A stretch of 64,000 nt of DNA from Apoderus coryli (lineage: Eukaryota; Arthropoda; Insecta; Coleoptera; Attelabidae). A program made the position numbers and the translations under genes. The notes beneath the pieces were generated by a model. The model saw nothing but the letters and a program-made list of their open reading frames with translations. It did no database searches and was not told where the DNA came from. The DNA is taken from NCBI GenBank assembly GCA_911728435.2, contig OU452208.1:2914001-2978000 (forward strand), given 5' to 3'. How positions within the stretch are numbered: position 1 is the first letter of the stretch; the number at the start of each line of letters is the position of its first letter. Of the stretch, positions 1-11,807 are shown piece after piece.

Positions 1-1079
1 GCTGACTCAGACAATGTCTGAGCCTCCTAATAACGTAAATACTAGAAGACAACTTACCCCTGAGAAAATCAACGTGCGACGCCCAGCAAAGCGCATCATC
101 AACAATAATCCCCAATAAGTTGGCTGTTCGTCCCCGAGCATGACCACCAGCACTAGAAAATGTAAGTCTCTGGGTCTTATCAATATTTAGTTTCAGCAGA
201 TTACTAGTGAACCAGCCATCCGCAATTCCCTCAAGGTGCCCCGCACGACCTTCGAGCTGTGAAACACTGCTCCCATAACACACCAAAGAGGTATCATCAG
301 CATAAAGAGTGACCCTTCCAGGATTCAAATAACTATATAGGTCGTTAATATAAACGACAAAGAGCAACGGACCCAACACAGAGCCCTGGGGCACTCCACT
401 CGTTAATACCCTCACCTCAGACAGCTCCGACCGAAGAGCCACTGTCTGTCCTCTGCCAGTCAGGTACGACCGCAGCAGCTGCAACGAGAGTCCCCGCACA
501 CCATATCGAGAAAGCTTGGTCAGAAGAACTTGAGACACAGTCAAAGGCCTTGCTCAGATCACATAAGGTGAGATTAATAAATTCACATCTCTCCAGGCCC
601 TCGACTATCTCAGACAACACACGAACCACCGCCTGAACTGTCGACCGACCACCCCTGCAACCAAACTGTCCAGGACACAAAAGGTTACTCGCTTCCAAAA
701 AAGAAGTTAGATTTTGTTTTAATATAATCTCAAAAATTTTTCCAAATATAGGACCTATAGAAATCGGTCGGTAATCAGAAGCATTATCAATGTTACCCTT
801 TTTAAATACAGGGATAACTCTAGTCAACTTGAATGCATCAGGGAAAATGCCGCCGCACAAACATAAATTGAAGATGTGCACTAAAGTCTTAACTAAGATC
901 TGTACATATTCCTTCACAAAGAAACTGCTGCAGTCAAACATATCAACATTGCCCGAGTTTTTTAAGTGGCGAATGGTCTCCAGGACCTCAAACTCCGAGA
1001 TACGCAACATAAAAAAGGAGCTAGGCTGCATCGGTATCCGACTTAACATATGCACCCGCTCATCAAGATCCACAGACAT
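1..1079 (-). pseudogene. Non-LTR retrotransposon reverse transcriptase, frameshifted, runs off left edge
   Basis: Minus-strand ORF2 fragment of a Jockey/CR1-type non-LTR retrotransposon. The ORF at 417-1079 covers the start of the RT domain: a DYRPIS block, then GQFGCRGGRST, then motif A as CDLSKAFDCVS. A frameshift follows near 480-540, and the minus strand at 1-416 continues in another frame with motif B (SGVPQGSVLGPLLF), then YINDL and the catalytic LYADDTSL. The catalytic Asp pair is therefore still encoded, but not in one frame. No endonuclease domain lies upstream of 1079, so the copy looks 5'-truncated. The element continues beyond position 1. The plus-strand ORF at 790-1143 is an antisense shadow. 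RT identity is firm; clade is inferred from the motifs only. Confidence 0.85.
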
Positions 1080-1139
1080 GGCATCAGTAATTTTATTAGC
1101 AACAGATACAACAAAACTGTTTTTCTTTTATAGGGGAGT

Positions 1140-1590
1140 TTAGAAACTTCACTTAGAAATGGATTATTTCTTCAAGTAATTTTTATTTTAATTCACTTAT
1201 TATACAGTCGGCGGAAAATTCCTATAAGGATCTAAATAATCTTAGTTTCAATTATTATTTAATTACTATCAATTTACCTTTTTTAAATATCTCAAATAAT
1301 CATCTCGTTGTTTATGTAACAGAATATGGCGACGCTGTTCATACTCTCCAATGCCGAAATACGGCGCCGCTATTGACGTTGATTTCAATTTGGGATTGTT
1401 CGGACTGAATTCACCGTATCGTAGCATGGGTGAATGCCAACTGTCATTGAAGCTGTCATCCTACAAATATTTACGGTATTTTATTAAATAAATCTGTTAA
1501 ATTTGAACAAGTTTTTTAATATAAATAAGCAGTCAGCTATAGGTATTTGACTTCAAAAAGACAAAAAGTAAAATATAAAGTACAGTTTTC
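1140..1590. other. Intergenic, no recognisable feature
   Basis: AT-rich sequence between two decayed retroelements. I see no ORF, tRNA or clear inverted repeat here. Confidence 0.5.
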
Positions 1591-2350
1591 AACAGTTTCT
1601 CATATTGCATCTGGGGTTCCACGGGGTTCAATTATGGGACCTCTGTTAACTTTAACATACACTTCTGATATTTTGATATCTTTAAAGTAGCATACAGGTC
1701 TTTGCTGATGATATGCATATATTATGATGAAACCTGCCAGAGAGTTCACACGTATCTTCATCTTTTATACTCACTTTCTTTAAGCCATAACCTTGGGTTG
1801 AATCTAAGTCTCAGATGCTGCTGTTTAGTAACAAAAGTGACGGTGAAAGTTTCACAGTTCTTATAATTAATCATATTATCCAGTAGGTTGCTTCTGCAAT
1901 AGATTTGGGACTGACTATTGATACTTATTTGGGATGCTTCAAAGGTCATTTTCCCTTTGGCACTTATGTATTCGAATAGATCTATTTTGAAGGAAAACCT
2001 CAAACGCATTCTGTGTGATACAATGATTTTATCCAACTCTAATTGCTGTGATTTTGTTTATGGACCTCTGCTGGATGCTTTCGATAGGGGGCATACTGTT
2101 GTGTTATATTTGGTTAAGGGTTCAAGAGGTTTCATCGTGTTTTAGGAACAATTCATTGGATGGGACGGCTGGGGATGGAGGACCGTCGTCTTCTTCATCT
2201 TGTCTCGTTTGTTTTTTGGTTACTTTTTCACTTGAATACTATCTCTAATCTCTAAGAGATAACCTAGAGTCGAGGGGAGATATCCACAAGAGAAATATTC
2301 GCCACTTTAACAGGTTTACAATGCCACATTGTCGCACCTTGTATTCCTTA
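1590..2350 (+). pseudogene. Heavily decayed non-LTR RT remnant
   Basis: Plus-strand translation shows scattered, mutually frameshifted RT blocks. Near 1605-1650 is a motif B relic reading ASGVPRGSIMGPLL. Near 1695 is a catalytic-loop relic (FADDM-like, interrupted by stops). At about 2010-2110 there is a thumb or C-terminal block containing LCDTMILSNSNCCDFVYGPLLDAF, split here as short runs across ORFs. That last block is typical of CR1/Jockey ORF2 C-termini. Many stops and indels mean this is an old fossil, not a gene. Its edges are approximate. Confidence 0.6.
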
Positions 2351-2870
2351 TGAGATCAGTAAATTGCGACCAACTAAGTTGAAACGATATTTTAAAATAT
2401 TTCTTTTGTGTCATTGTGTCAAGAAACTTCAAACATACATAAAGGTGTTTGTCTTCGCACGATTTGGCATCAGCACCCTTTTTCAACGTTACTTCTTGTA
2501 AATGAAGAATTTTGTTTGAACTAACTTCCGGGTTTAACTGGACACTCCAAAATTATAAAACCCAACACACACTACACTGAATTTGATTAAAATCAAAACC
2601 TACATACGTGTATTTTCAAAGATCTCTTTATTGGAAATGATTTACAAGAAGAAACAATTCCACATTGAATCATTTACTATGAAGTTTACTGTTTACAATT
2701 AGTCTAGTTAATTTTTTGAGTTTTCTAAATATTTTATCGACTGACTTCATTTCCTTGTTTCTATTATTGAATAGTTTTTTTCACAACATGGTAAGTGGTT
2801 TTGTCAGCATTATATAACGCTTAACTCTGAATTTCTTTTGTGTATTCAAGTATGTATTCATGTTTTCGAA
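2351..2870. other. Intergenic, no recognisable feature
   Basis: AT-rich, with only very short ORFs. I could not assign it to any element. Confidence 0.4.
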
Positions 2871-3062
2871 ACTCCATATTACACCGTAGACACTAGGTAA
2901 GATTCTTTGTAAATATTATTAATGCCACTGAGGATAGAACAGCATGTTCCGAAACATGTTTGGCTGAATTGAACATCAATATAAAACATTTTGTGGAGTA
3001 GACGTCTTTGATTTGTAAATACATCCCACTCCTCGTCGTAATGGATTATTTTAGAAAACATT
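2870..3062 (+). repeat. Dispersed repeat carrying the hammerhead-like motif
   Basis: After the ribozyme-like motif this repeat shares a string of blocks with 42690-42865: a TTTTGTGGAGTAGACGT block, a CACTCCTCGT block and an AATGGATTATTTTA block, in the same order and spacing. It may be a terminal part of a Penelope-like or other non-LTR element; no ORF of such an element is visible beside it. Confidence 0.5.
2924..2964 (+). ncRNA. Hammerhead-ribozyme-like motif (copy 1)
   Basis: The 41-nt segment folds in the order expected of a type I hammerhead. Stem I 5' strand is GCCA (2924-2927), then core CTGAGGA (2928-2934), stem II GAACA (2937-2941) with TGTTC (2945-2949), core GAA (2951-2953), a minimal stem III AC/GT, a T at the cleavage-site position (2960), and stem I 3' strand TGGC (2961-2964). 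The CUGANGA and GAAA elements match the known hammerhead core. Such motifs are known from Penelope-like retroelements and retrozymes. Two extra bases lie between the core and stem II and one follows it, so activity is uncertain. The flanking 100 bp recurs at 42690-42865. Confidence 0.45.
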
Positions 3063-3445
3063 TAAGAGTTTGATCAAAGATGAGGTAATTTTGGTAAGCA
3101 GTTGTTAATGAGTGACAACTATTGAAGAAAATCCAAGTAGTTAAGTCTTTAGGTGGCGTGCACATTGGTAAGCGACAAGCGGTGCGCGGTGAGCGTCGAC
3201 GTAAAATATTTCGGACAATGTGGTGTAGATGACAGTGAGTGATCAGCATTCACTCGTTAACGAGTATAAATTCCTCCAACTCAGGGATTTCTGTTGTGAA
3301 CCCTAAGATAACTAAACCGACAGATCCTCGAGCCACAAATTTTGTCACAAAACTGATAAACCCAATCACTACCATTTACCGGCTGTTCTAGGTGCAGTGC
3401 CCCATCTATGCGTTCTCTATCCTTTTGATGCTGTCTCTTCGCATC

Positions 3446-4537
3446 CTAATGTTGTTGACGCTGCTCTTCAAAAACTTGATGGCCCTCGTAAATGATATGC
3501 CTCCATCTCGGTCTGTTGTTCACGATCTGCTTCCAGTTGTTCTTCACATATAAGCCACATTTCTTCATGTTGGTCTTAAGAACATCATTGTACCTCGTTT
3601 GCTGCTCTCCCTGATTTGGTGAGCTGACCTTAATCTGTGAGTAAAGGATTCTCTTTGGAAGACGTTCCGTTGGCATGCGGATTACATGGCCAGTCCATCG
3701 CAGTTGGTGCCTCAGAATCATCGCCTCAATGCTAGTTGTTTCAGCTTCCTCCAGAACGCCGATGTTTGTTCGTCGGTCCTGCCATTTGATTCCAAGAGTT
3801 CTTCATCGTTGATGGTACTTCTCTAGGGTTTTAAATGGCTCCGAAAAGTGGTCCAAGACTCACAGCTATACGTAAGGGTAGGAACTACAATAGCATAATA
3901 CACTCACAACTTAGTTCGAACGTAGATGTTATGAATATCGAAGACTCTCGTCCTCAGACGGCCAAAAGATGCGCTTGCCCATCTTATACGATGCTGAATC
4001 TCATCATCGATATTTTTGTTCGCCGCGAGAGTGTTGCAGAGGTAAGAGAAACTCTCGATGTTCTGAAGTCTGTCTGCTTTAACTCGAATATGTGATGGGA
4101 CCGCCACAATGTTTGGTGCAGCCTGGTAAAGAATCTGTGTTTTCTTTATATTCAGTTCAAACCCGATACTCCTGTATGCGCTGTTAAATGCATTTAGTAT
4201 ATATTGAAGATCCTCTTCTGTATCAGCTAGGACAACATTGTCATGCGCGTATTGAAGCTGAATGATTGATTTCAACTTGCAGTCTACGAAGGTTAAAGAG
4301 TCTGACGCCATCAAATCTGTATATGGTCTCTATTCCCCCCGGCAGTAAGTAGTTCCCACAAACATCGAAAACAAGGTCGGTCGGTGCAATGACACAACTC
4401 TGCTTTACGCCAGTACTTATTGGCAAGGGCTCTCTCGGTCCGCTGCTGTCGAGAACTACTGCTTCAGTATCATCCACAGAGCGTCACAGTTAATAGAGTC
4501 GAACGCCTTGACAAGGTCTATAAAACCCATGTATAGA
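3446..4537 (-). pseudogene. Decayed non-LTR retrotransposon RT, 5'-truncated
   Basis: Minus-strand pieces read in order as one RT. Near 4480-4537 is motif A (GFIDLVKAFDSIN). At 4380-4440 is GVKQSCVIAPT, a motif B in which the usual QGC is altered. At 3904-4314 the catalytic loop reads QYAHDNVVLADTEEDL, where the normal YADD has become YAHD, so the catalytic Asp pair is damaged. At 3446-3721 is the C-terminal block LRWTGHVIRMPTERLPKRIL, common in this RT class. Three frames are used, so it is a pseudogene. The class (RTE-like or related) is inferred. Confidence 0.75.
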
Positions 4538-4539
4538 TG

Positions 4540-5188
4540 ACGATTTTATTCCCGTGCCTTTTCGTGGCACTAAATGTCATGTTGGCTGTACCCCTGTTGG
4601 GTCTAAAAACCCATTGTGTTTCCGGGAAGCACCCTTCCGAGAGTGGAAGATGACTGTGAGTACAGTGCAACGAGCGGTGGGCGTTGCCAGTGGACAAAAA
4701 TTACAAAAAAACGAAGAAGAATGGGTGGAGATTTCAAAAATTCTCACGTCTCTCAAGTCATCTTGCCAGCTAAAACGATTCGAACCGAAAAACGCTCATA
4801 AAAAAGCTTACTAATATCCACGCAACACCGCGGGCGTTAGCGCCGGTCATCGCTAGCCTATGTGCACGCTACCTAATTGAATTCCCACTGCTATTACACT
4901 GACACTGGACGCTCAAAAAGAGAAATCGACTTACAACTAGCGAACGTTAGGCGATTTTAGCGATTTTCAATATAATTCTAAAATAAAACAATAAATATCA
5001 TATTCATTAACTACTTACCGAGCGCTGTGACAGAAAGCCGCCAGAATGAGTTAGTTTTTCTATAAATATCTGCTTTTTATCGTCTACATTAGCCTCATTA
5101 CTATTACGTAAATTAAGTGAACTGAAGTTTTCGCTTAAGGGCACATTCTAAAAATACAAACAAATAATTATAAACAAAAACACAATAT
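4540..5188. other. Unassigned sequence
   Basis: Short ORFs at 4554-4814 overlap in two frames and resemble nothing I recognise. No repeat boundary could be fixed. Confidence 0.35.
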
Positions 5189-5507
5189 TGTAACGAATAA
5201 GAAAATGTACACCTGTTGGCAACACCGCTACGCGTCTAGTTAAACTCGAGCTGCCTGTGTCGTCGAGCGTCTTAGAATAGAACAGAAGAGAACACGAAAC
5301 GTGATATATAAAGACGGAGAGACAGACACAGGAAACAGTCAACGAACAGTGTTGTCACATATAATTTATAGTAAAATAAACAGTGAAAATAAATATAGTC
5401 ACATTAGTTCGTTTAAGTTATTAGTTTAAGTGTTTATTCTAAGTGTAAATAAATTAGTTATAATAAAAGAGCGGTATTATTTCACACATCGAACTCAAAA
5501 CGTTTCA
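5189..5507. repeat. Solo LTR of a Ty3/gypsy-type element
   Basis: The segment begins TGTAACG and ends CGTTTCA, a TG...CA pair with roughly inverted termini, and is flanked on both sides by ATAT (5185-5188 and 5508-5511), a 4-bp target duplication as made by gypsy integrases. It is 319 bp long. No internal retroelement coding lies next to it, so it is a solo LTR left by LTR-LTR recombination. Confidence 0.65.
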
Positions 5508-5529
5508 ATATCAACAAGAAATTTCTTTC

Positions 5530-6782
5530 GACCATCATGTTCTTTAAAAAAATTTAGAATATATGTTTTGTATAATCTAATTTATACAGGTGGGATAGTC
5601 TCCGACCAGCATGGATTTGTGACAGGAAGATCGACTGTTACAAACCTGGCCGTTTTCACGCAGTACGTATCCGAAGTGTTGGATTCTCTAGGTCAGGCTG
5701 ACGTCATATATACCGACTTCAGTAAAGCGTTAGATAGGATAGATCATTCGGTTTTGGTTAGGAAGCTTCCTCCGTTCGAGTTAAGGTACTGTGATGTTTT
5801 TTTTTTGATAAATTCTTACCTCAGTTTGTTTCTTATAATGGTTATAAATCAAGAAACTACCACGCAACATCTTTTAATTTTTTTATTAACGACCTGGTAA
5901 AGAATTTAAGATCTGAAAGATTGATTTTTGCTGATGATCTGAAGAGTTACTCCACTGGGAACTGTGTAGACGACTGTCATGTTTTGCAAAATAGTCTGAA
6001 TTTGGTTGGGGATTGGTGCGATGCCAATAATCTTATGCTAAACCCGGTAAAGTGCAAAGTTGCATACTAGGAGAACGTTTCCTATTGATTTTGAATATAC
6101 AATTCATGACACTGCATTGTTACGTGTGGAAAATACCATGGATCATGGTGTTACGTTCAGCGAACACATAATAACCATGATAGCTAATGCATCCAAGGCA
6201 TATGGTTACATCATTAGAAATGGTAAATTTTTCCGCAATGTCAATACGCTAAAAATTGTACTTCGCGTACGTCAGGTCCAAATTCGAGTATTGCTCTCCC
6301 TGCTGTGGTTGTTACAAGCAAAACATTGAAGGAGTACAACGCCAATTTTTTAAGTATCTCTGTTTTAAGTTGGATGATAGTTATCTTGAACGTGGTATAC
6401 CATATGACTATTTAATGGACAGATTTGATGCGCAAGCATTGCAATTGAGGCGGTATCTTTCATGTATAGGCAATGTTTGGAAAGTGTTTAACGGCTTTAT
6501 TGACTGTACTGAGCTGCTTGGGGTATTCCGTCTGACTGTTCCGTGAATAAACTCGAGAAGTCATCAATTATTTCATTGTGCTACAGCTAGAACCAATGTT
6601 ATGTTGAGGTCCACTGTCCACCATGTCTCGCGCGTTCAATGTGGTTTGTTTCATGACACATTGAGACATATTTTGGCGGTCGCAGAACTTGTGCTTGGTC
6701 GTGTTTATTGAATTTCATTATATGTTTATTTCTTTATTTATATTTCTATTAATTTAGTTCTGTTATGTAAAGTTGAGTGTTA
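5530..6782 (+). pseudogene. Decayed Jockey-like RT (same family as 44890-46593)
   Basis: Plus-strand RT remnant. The readable blocks are DQHGFVTGRSTVTNLAVF, motif A as YTDFSKALDRIDHSVL near 5700-5760, a FINDL relic near 5885, the catalytic ADDLKSY near 5930, and C-terminal blocks with YGYIIRNGKFF and EYCSPCC at 6190-6310. A last block near 6580-6700 lines up with the end of the better-preserved copy at 44890-46593. Motif B is lost and at least four frameshifts break it. Its 3' untranslated end is interrupted by the mariner at 6785. Confidence 0.8.
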
Positions 6783-6784
6783 TA

Positions 6785-8068
6785 TGAGGGTTGCCTTTTA
6801 TATTTCGGGATTTGGCAACCCTGGTGTTACAATCTGGCAACTGACAGCTCTATCGTAAAGTTGGACATTTTTGAGGTTATACGTACTCAGAAGGTTTAGA
6901 CATACGAGCGCTATTTGTGTTGTTTACAGTAACTTAAAAGATTCATCTCGGCCCAAAAATGGAATTAAATCGTGAACATTTTCGTGCGATTATTTTTTAC
7001 AACTTTCGACGTCGATTAACTCAGCAACCGTGCATGGATGAACTTAGTTCAATTTTTGGCGATGAAGCTCCATCAATGACCAGTGTTTATCGATGGTATG
7101 GTGAATTCAACCGTGGTCGTAGTTCACTCCAAGACGAATTTCGTGAAGGTCGTCCAAAATCAGTTGTTGTTGCGAAAATCATTGATGCTGTGCGCGAACT
7201 GATATTGCAAGATCGTCATGTGATCTATCAAGACATTGAGACAACCTTAGGCATTACTGGGACCAGCATACATTCTATATTGCATAAACATTTGACTGTC
7301 AAAAAAATTTGTTCGCGTTGGATCCCACACAATTTGTCAATCGCTCAAAAGAATGCTCGTGTCGATTGGTCGAAAGAAATGCTCAAAAAATAGGATCGCG
7401 GTGTTTCGAAACACGTCTATGACATCGTGACAGGTGATGAATCGTGGATTTACGCGTATGAGCCCGAAAGTAAACAGCAGTCGACTGTATGGGTGTTTCA
7501 AGATGAGCCAAATCCAACAAAAGTTGTTCGCGCACGAAGCCCTTCCAAGCAAATGGTCGCCTGTTTTTTTCGGAAAAACTGGACATGTCGCAACCGTACC
7601 ACTAGAACAACGCTGAACAGTCAATTCTGAGCGGTACACAACCATTTGTTTGCCAGTTGTCTTCCAAGAAATCAGGAAAACCAACCGCCGAAGACGGATC
7701 ACTCTTCACCATGACAATGCGAGCTCTCACACATCGGCTCAAACAACTGCATTTTTGAGCATCGATTTGATGAGTTATCCGCCGTATTGTCCTGACTTGG
7801 CACCGAATGACTTCTTTTTATTCCCGTACGTAAAAAACAAACTGAGAGGTCAACGTTTTTCGACACCTGAAGAAGCGGTTGCTGCATTTAGAATGCATGT
7901 TTTGAAGATACCTCAATCAGAGTAGCAAAAGTGCTTCGACAATTGGTTCAAACGAATGCAAAAGTGTATAGATCTTCATGGGGAATATTTTGAAAAATAA
8001 TAAAGTGATTTTCGATGATAAATATTTGTTTTTGTTCTCTAATCCCGAAATATAAAAGGCAACCCTCG
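6785..8068 (+). mobile_element. Mariner element, full length, inactive
   Basis: A 1284-bp element with terminal inverted repeats: left GAGGGTTGCCTTTTATATTT, with its complement at 8042-8068. A TA target duplication is at 6783-6784 and 8069-8070. It encodes one mariner transposase (next entry). It is inserted in the 3' region of the decayed RT to its left. Confidence 0.9.
6959..8009 (+). pseudogene. Mariner transposase, two stops and a frameshift
   Basis: Cut-and-paste DNA transposase of the D,D34D mariner family. The ATG at 6959 opens MELNREHFRAIIFYNFRR, the N-terminal helix-turn-helix half. The WIPHNLS linker lies near 7320. An in-frame TAG at 7391-7393 interrupts the frame. Past it, the first catalytic Asp is in TGDESW (about 7430-7445), the second in HHDNASSH (about 7710), and the third in CPDLAPNDFFLF (about 7790-7815). 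A frameshift falls near 7560-7580. A second TAG at 7923-7925 replaces what is normally a Trp codon, and the protein end (DLHGEYFEK, TAA) is near 7970-8000. All three catalytic Asp codons survive, but the frame does not, so it cannot act on its own. Confidence 0.9.
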
Positions 8069-8070
8069 TA

Positions 8071-8388
8071 ATTAAAGATTCACATATCCTAAGCTTAGTC
8101 ATTGTATTCATAGTGTGTCGGTGAGGAAACAAGTATTTTAATATAATTTTTATTTTTCAATATATTCACTTGCAACCGTAAACATTTCTCAGATCTATCA
8201 ATTAATTTGTTTACACCTTCAGAAAAAATATTCTTCTTCATCGCTCGTAAATTTCGGAGTTCTTTTTTTATATTTGAGAACAAATAATAATCCTTAAGTG
8301 TCCGTGATCTCCCAAGCAGTCGATATAGTGAATTGTTGATACCAACATAAACTAGATGTCGCCAAACACATTATTTTATTATCTTTTA
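8071..8388. other. Intergenic, no recognisable feature
   Basis: About 320 bp of AT-rich sequence between two DNA transposons. The small minus-strand ORFs at 7917-8283 look like noise. Confidence 0.4.
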
Positions 8389-8390
8389 TA

Positions 8391-9596
8391 CTAGGTGCTC
8401 TCATTTTTGCAAATGGCCGCCAAAGTCAAATCTGTTTTGACATTTGTGGACTAGACAGATGCAGAATACAAGTGAACAAGCCATGGAGCGATACAGACCC
8501 CAAGAACGCGGAATAATCGTGTCTATTTTTGTGGCTAACAATTCGTCTGTGGCGTTAGCGCAGCGCGAATTCCGTCGCCGATTCCTCGGCCGTCCGACAC
8601 CGACTGCGCACACACTGCGCCGTTTGGCCACCAACGTTGAAGAGTATGGGACCACACGAGACGTTGCCAAGAGTGGCCGGCCCCGGAACGCCCGTTCTGC
8701 CGAGAATAGCGCTGCTGTTGCCAAGGATGTCGAGCTGTCGCCGGAAACATCGACCAGACGCCGTGCCACGCAATTAGCCATCATCCGGACGTCCCTAGGG
8801 CGAATTTTGATCAAAGACCTGCGCATGTTCCCGTACAATGTCCAGTCCGTGCATCAGCTGCTGTCTGCCGACCGCCAAACGCGCGTAACCTACGCTCAGG
8901 CCATCATCAATCTCGAGGAAGAAGTGGACGATTTTTCGACCAAAATCATTTCCACCTCAGCGGGTACGAGTGATGCATGAGGAGCCATTACACCCGCTCA
9001 AAGTGACTGCATGGTGCGCTTTTCACGCTGGAGGAGTCATCGGGCCATTTTTTTTCGAGAATGCCGCTGGCCAAACGACAACAGTGGACGGTGCGCGCTA
9101 TAGGGCCATGTTGGCTGAGTTTTTTATGCCGCAATTGAACGAATTAGGACTGAGGGACATGTGGTTCCAACAGGACGGAGCAACGGCACACACTGCGCGA
9201 GCCACAACCGATATTCTGAAGGCAGCGTTCCCGGGTCGCCTCATCTCTCGTTTTGGCGATTTGCACTGGCCCGTTCCAGACTTTTTTTGTGGGGTTTTTT
9301 GAAGTCCGTGTTTACGTGAACAAGCCCGAGACTCTGGAAGCCCTCAAGGACAACATTCGACACGAGTGCGAGAATCTGTCGTCCAAAGTTCTCGCCAAAG
9401 TGATGAAAAATGCCATAAAACGAGCCCATATGGCAATCAATTGTGACGGCCCCCATTTGGTTGATAAAATCTTCTCGACATGACCAATAAAATTGTAAAG
9501 GTTCATATAAACATAATCAAGAAACAAAATCGAAGTTTTTCATTTAGAAAAAAAAGAGAGAGCCAAACAACATCGGCCTTCTTTTGGTCCACCTTG
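8391..9596 (+). mobile_element. Defective Tc1/mariner-like element
   Basis: Element flanked by TA on both sides (8389-8390 and 9597-9598), with short terminal inverted repeats of the form CTAGGTGCTC at the left and GGTCCACCTTG at the right. It holds a broken transposase described separately. It is GC-richer than its surroundings, consistent with a separate origin. Confidence 0.65.
8444..9483 (+). pseudogene. Tc1/mariner-like transposase with deletions in the catalytic core
   Basis: The N-terminal half (8444-8950) has a helix-turn-helix region (YRPQERGIIVSIF, then SGRPRNARS) and the linker NVQSVHQLLSADRQTRV, as in the IS630-like transposases common in insects. At about 8940-8970 the frame breaks and the stretch expected to hold the first catalytic Asp is missing. 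The ORF 8970-9302 carries LKVTAWCAF, GPFFFENAAG and the second Asp in QQDGATAHTAR. Near 9270-9300 the third acidic block is shortened and shifted, and the tail VYVNKPETLEALKDNIR continues in a third frame to 9483. Loss of the first and third catalytic blocks makes it inactive. Confidence 0.8.
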
Positions 9597-9599
9597 TAT

Positions 9600-10540
9600 T
9601 TATACGTAAGCTTAACAGAATTGTACGGCTAATACTTAAAACTTCTATTCTCTATTGCTATATCTTAAATTCTGTGTATTATGTCTCCCACCACCCTTCG
9701 TACACCTCTAAATCTTTATAGCTTTCTAAACTATAGTTTTCCAATATCTATCCCAAAGTGTGTCCAATATATCATTGGGATATCGGAAACTGTAATATAG
9801 TTTGGGACAGTTTTGGCGTCGGAGAGATATACCTGTAGTGTCTGTTTCTTGTTTTGTATTTAGACAGAACAAGAAATAATATTTAAATACATTTTTGTTT
9901 TAATGCTTTTACCCTTAAAACTAATGAACCGTTTGTCCGAGCTTAAATAAATCCTGGGTTAACAACCTACTTGGGATATTGGGAATGGTCGGGGCTTGCT
10001 AGTAGCGACAGGCAGTTGGCCTTCTAGAGTCTGAGTAGTAGGGAGAAGAGTTACCCGTTGCTAGTCGTTTGAGGTGACCATGCAGATCGCCCTGCGTTGG
10101 TACCTATCCGAGACCAGCGTAAATATAAGAGAGAGTAGGTATACCCACTTTCATCGGTATCCTTTGTGTGGCGTTTACAGAGAGAAGCCTCGTATAGGGG
10201 CATGCACAATACAACATAGCCCAGAAAGCGAAATACGGGGGCATCTATGCACGCATGTTTAAAAATTATTCTTACGAGGGCGGTAAAAATGTAATTATAT
10301 ATTCGTTATTTAAATTAAGTAGTTAATTTTTAAATTGAAAGCATTGGTACATAAACGCTTTTTTTTATTTCTTTTACGCGAAATTACCGTTGTTTGATTT
10401 TTAACAAAGATATACAAAAGAAAAATAATTTGAAAAAGTACAAAATTACATATATTTAACTAAATAAGTATTTAATAAATTAAAAAATGCGTATGAAACA
10501 CAATATTTTACCACATAAAAAATAAAAAACATATTGTAAG
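9600..10540. other. Unassigned sequence
   Basis: No ORF longer than 62 codons and no repeat I can define. The segment 9960-10260 is less AT-rich and might be low-copy sequence, but nothing in it is recognisable. Confidence 0.4.
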
Positions 10541-10734
10541 GACAACAAAATTTGGCAACGGCGAATTTTTATGGATGATATGGCGCGTCGGAGGCGCGGC
10601 GGTCGAACGAGGACAGCGTACCTAGTAAACTAATTATTAGTAATTAGTGTGTTTTGTGTGAGTGATTTAAATTTGGATAATAAACGGTGTTTGAATAAAA
10701 TTACGTCTACCGACCGTATAGTCATTTTGAGAAA

Positions 10735-10830
10735 AAGAAAGTGAGAGAGAAGGTATCTAACCTTCTTGAATGTGGCGTAATCAGGGAGAGCGAATCAGAG
10801 TATGCAACTCCTAGCGGTTTTCTTACAAAC
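10735..10830 (+). pseudogene. Ty3/gypsy pol fragment (start of RT)
   Basis: In the plus frame, near 10737-10818, the sequence reads as the segment just before the gypsy RT domain: VSNLLECGVIRESESEY followed by ATPSGF, matching the family pattern of a short helix, GVIRES, then a proline-containing turn. Upstream 10535-10735 could be LTR or leader sequence of the same element, but no boundary is clear. The fragment ends at the foldback element starting at 10852. Confidence 0.5.
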
Positions 10831-10851
10831 TTACAAAGCTTGAAATCTATA

Positions 10852-11805
10852 GCATTGGAATCTTGGAAACGGTAGGAGTTACGATGTCGGTTAAATTAGA
10901 GAAAAGTTGTAAAATTTAAACACCTTTAAAATGGTGTTTTCAAAATTAAACTATGTTTTGCGATTTTAGTTTTTATTTATTTCTGACATTATTTTTACAG
11001 ATATAGAAAAATGAAAAGCACTTTCTTATTTTTATTTTTTTTGAAGAAAAAGAAAAGAAATAATACCGACGTTTTGTTTTTTAAAAACCATCATCAACTT
11101 GGTTTTTTGAAATACGTCTCTGGATTTTAAAGAATTTTCAGTATTTTTAGCTGGTATTTAAAATATTCAAGAAAAATCGCCATAGTTTGGCAATTAATTG
11201 ACTGAATGCAGAGTAGTAGCTTTTGCAAAAACATTCTTTCGGCGTTACTAATTATTTATTAGTATATGAGAATTTATTATTCTGTACGCGGTTTTTTAAA
11301 TTTAGTTGAAATTTTTGTGCTTTTTGAAGTTATTAAAAAAACGCCTTTCTCAGATGAAATAAGTGCTAAACTATGGCGATGTTTCTTGAATGATTTTAAA
11401 TAAACAGCTGGAAACACTTAAACCATTATGTATGATATACCACCTATTTTTGAATTGAAAATGGCTTTAAATGTAAAAATAAAAAAATCCAGGGCCTTAT
11501 TTAAATAACACCATGTTGATGATGGTTTTTCAAAAACAAACCGTTGTAGGGAAAATTTGTAAACGCTATGTTATTCTCCTCAAAAAGTAAGTATGAGTAA
11601 GTGCTTTTAATTTTTTTATATCTGTTAGAATAATGTCAGAAATAAATAAAAACTAAAACAGCAAAAAATCGTTGTGTCGCAAATTCTTGAAAACGGCTAA
11701 AGTTACTTTACTTTTGAAAACACCATTTTAAAGGTGTTCAAATTGTACAACTTTTCTTTAATTTAACCGACATTGTTACTCCTACCGTTTCCAAGATTCC
11801 AATGC
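10852..11805. mobile_element. Foldback element with long terminal inverted repeats
   Basis: Left end GCATTGGAATCTTGGAAACG is matched by its complement at 11786-11805. Further internal blocks are inverted copies: a CACCTTTAAAATGGTGTTTT block against an AACACCATTTTAAAGGTG block, and CCATCATCAAC against GTTGATGATGG. The arms extend several hundred bp with indels. TA flanks both ends (10850-10851, 11806-11807), as for Tc1/mariner-derived MITEs. There is no ORF, so it is non-autonomous. Confidence 0.65.
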
Positions 11806-11807
11806 TA

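Noticed and set aside
3446..3721. Host gene encoding a 91-aa protein
   Set aside because: Its sequence is the standard C-terminal block of a non-LTR reverse transcriptase, in line with the RT remnants beside it.
4554..4814. Two overlapping ORFs of 86 and 61 codons
   Set aside because: No recognisable domain, in overlapping frames, next to a decayed RT. Not supported as a gene.
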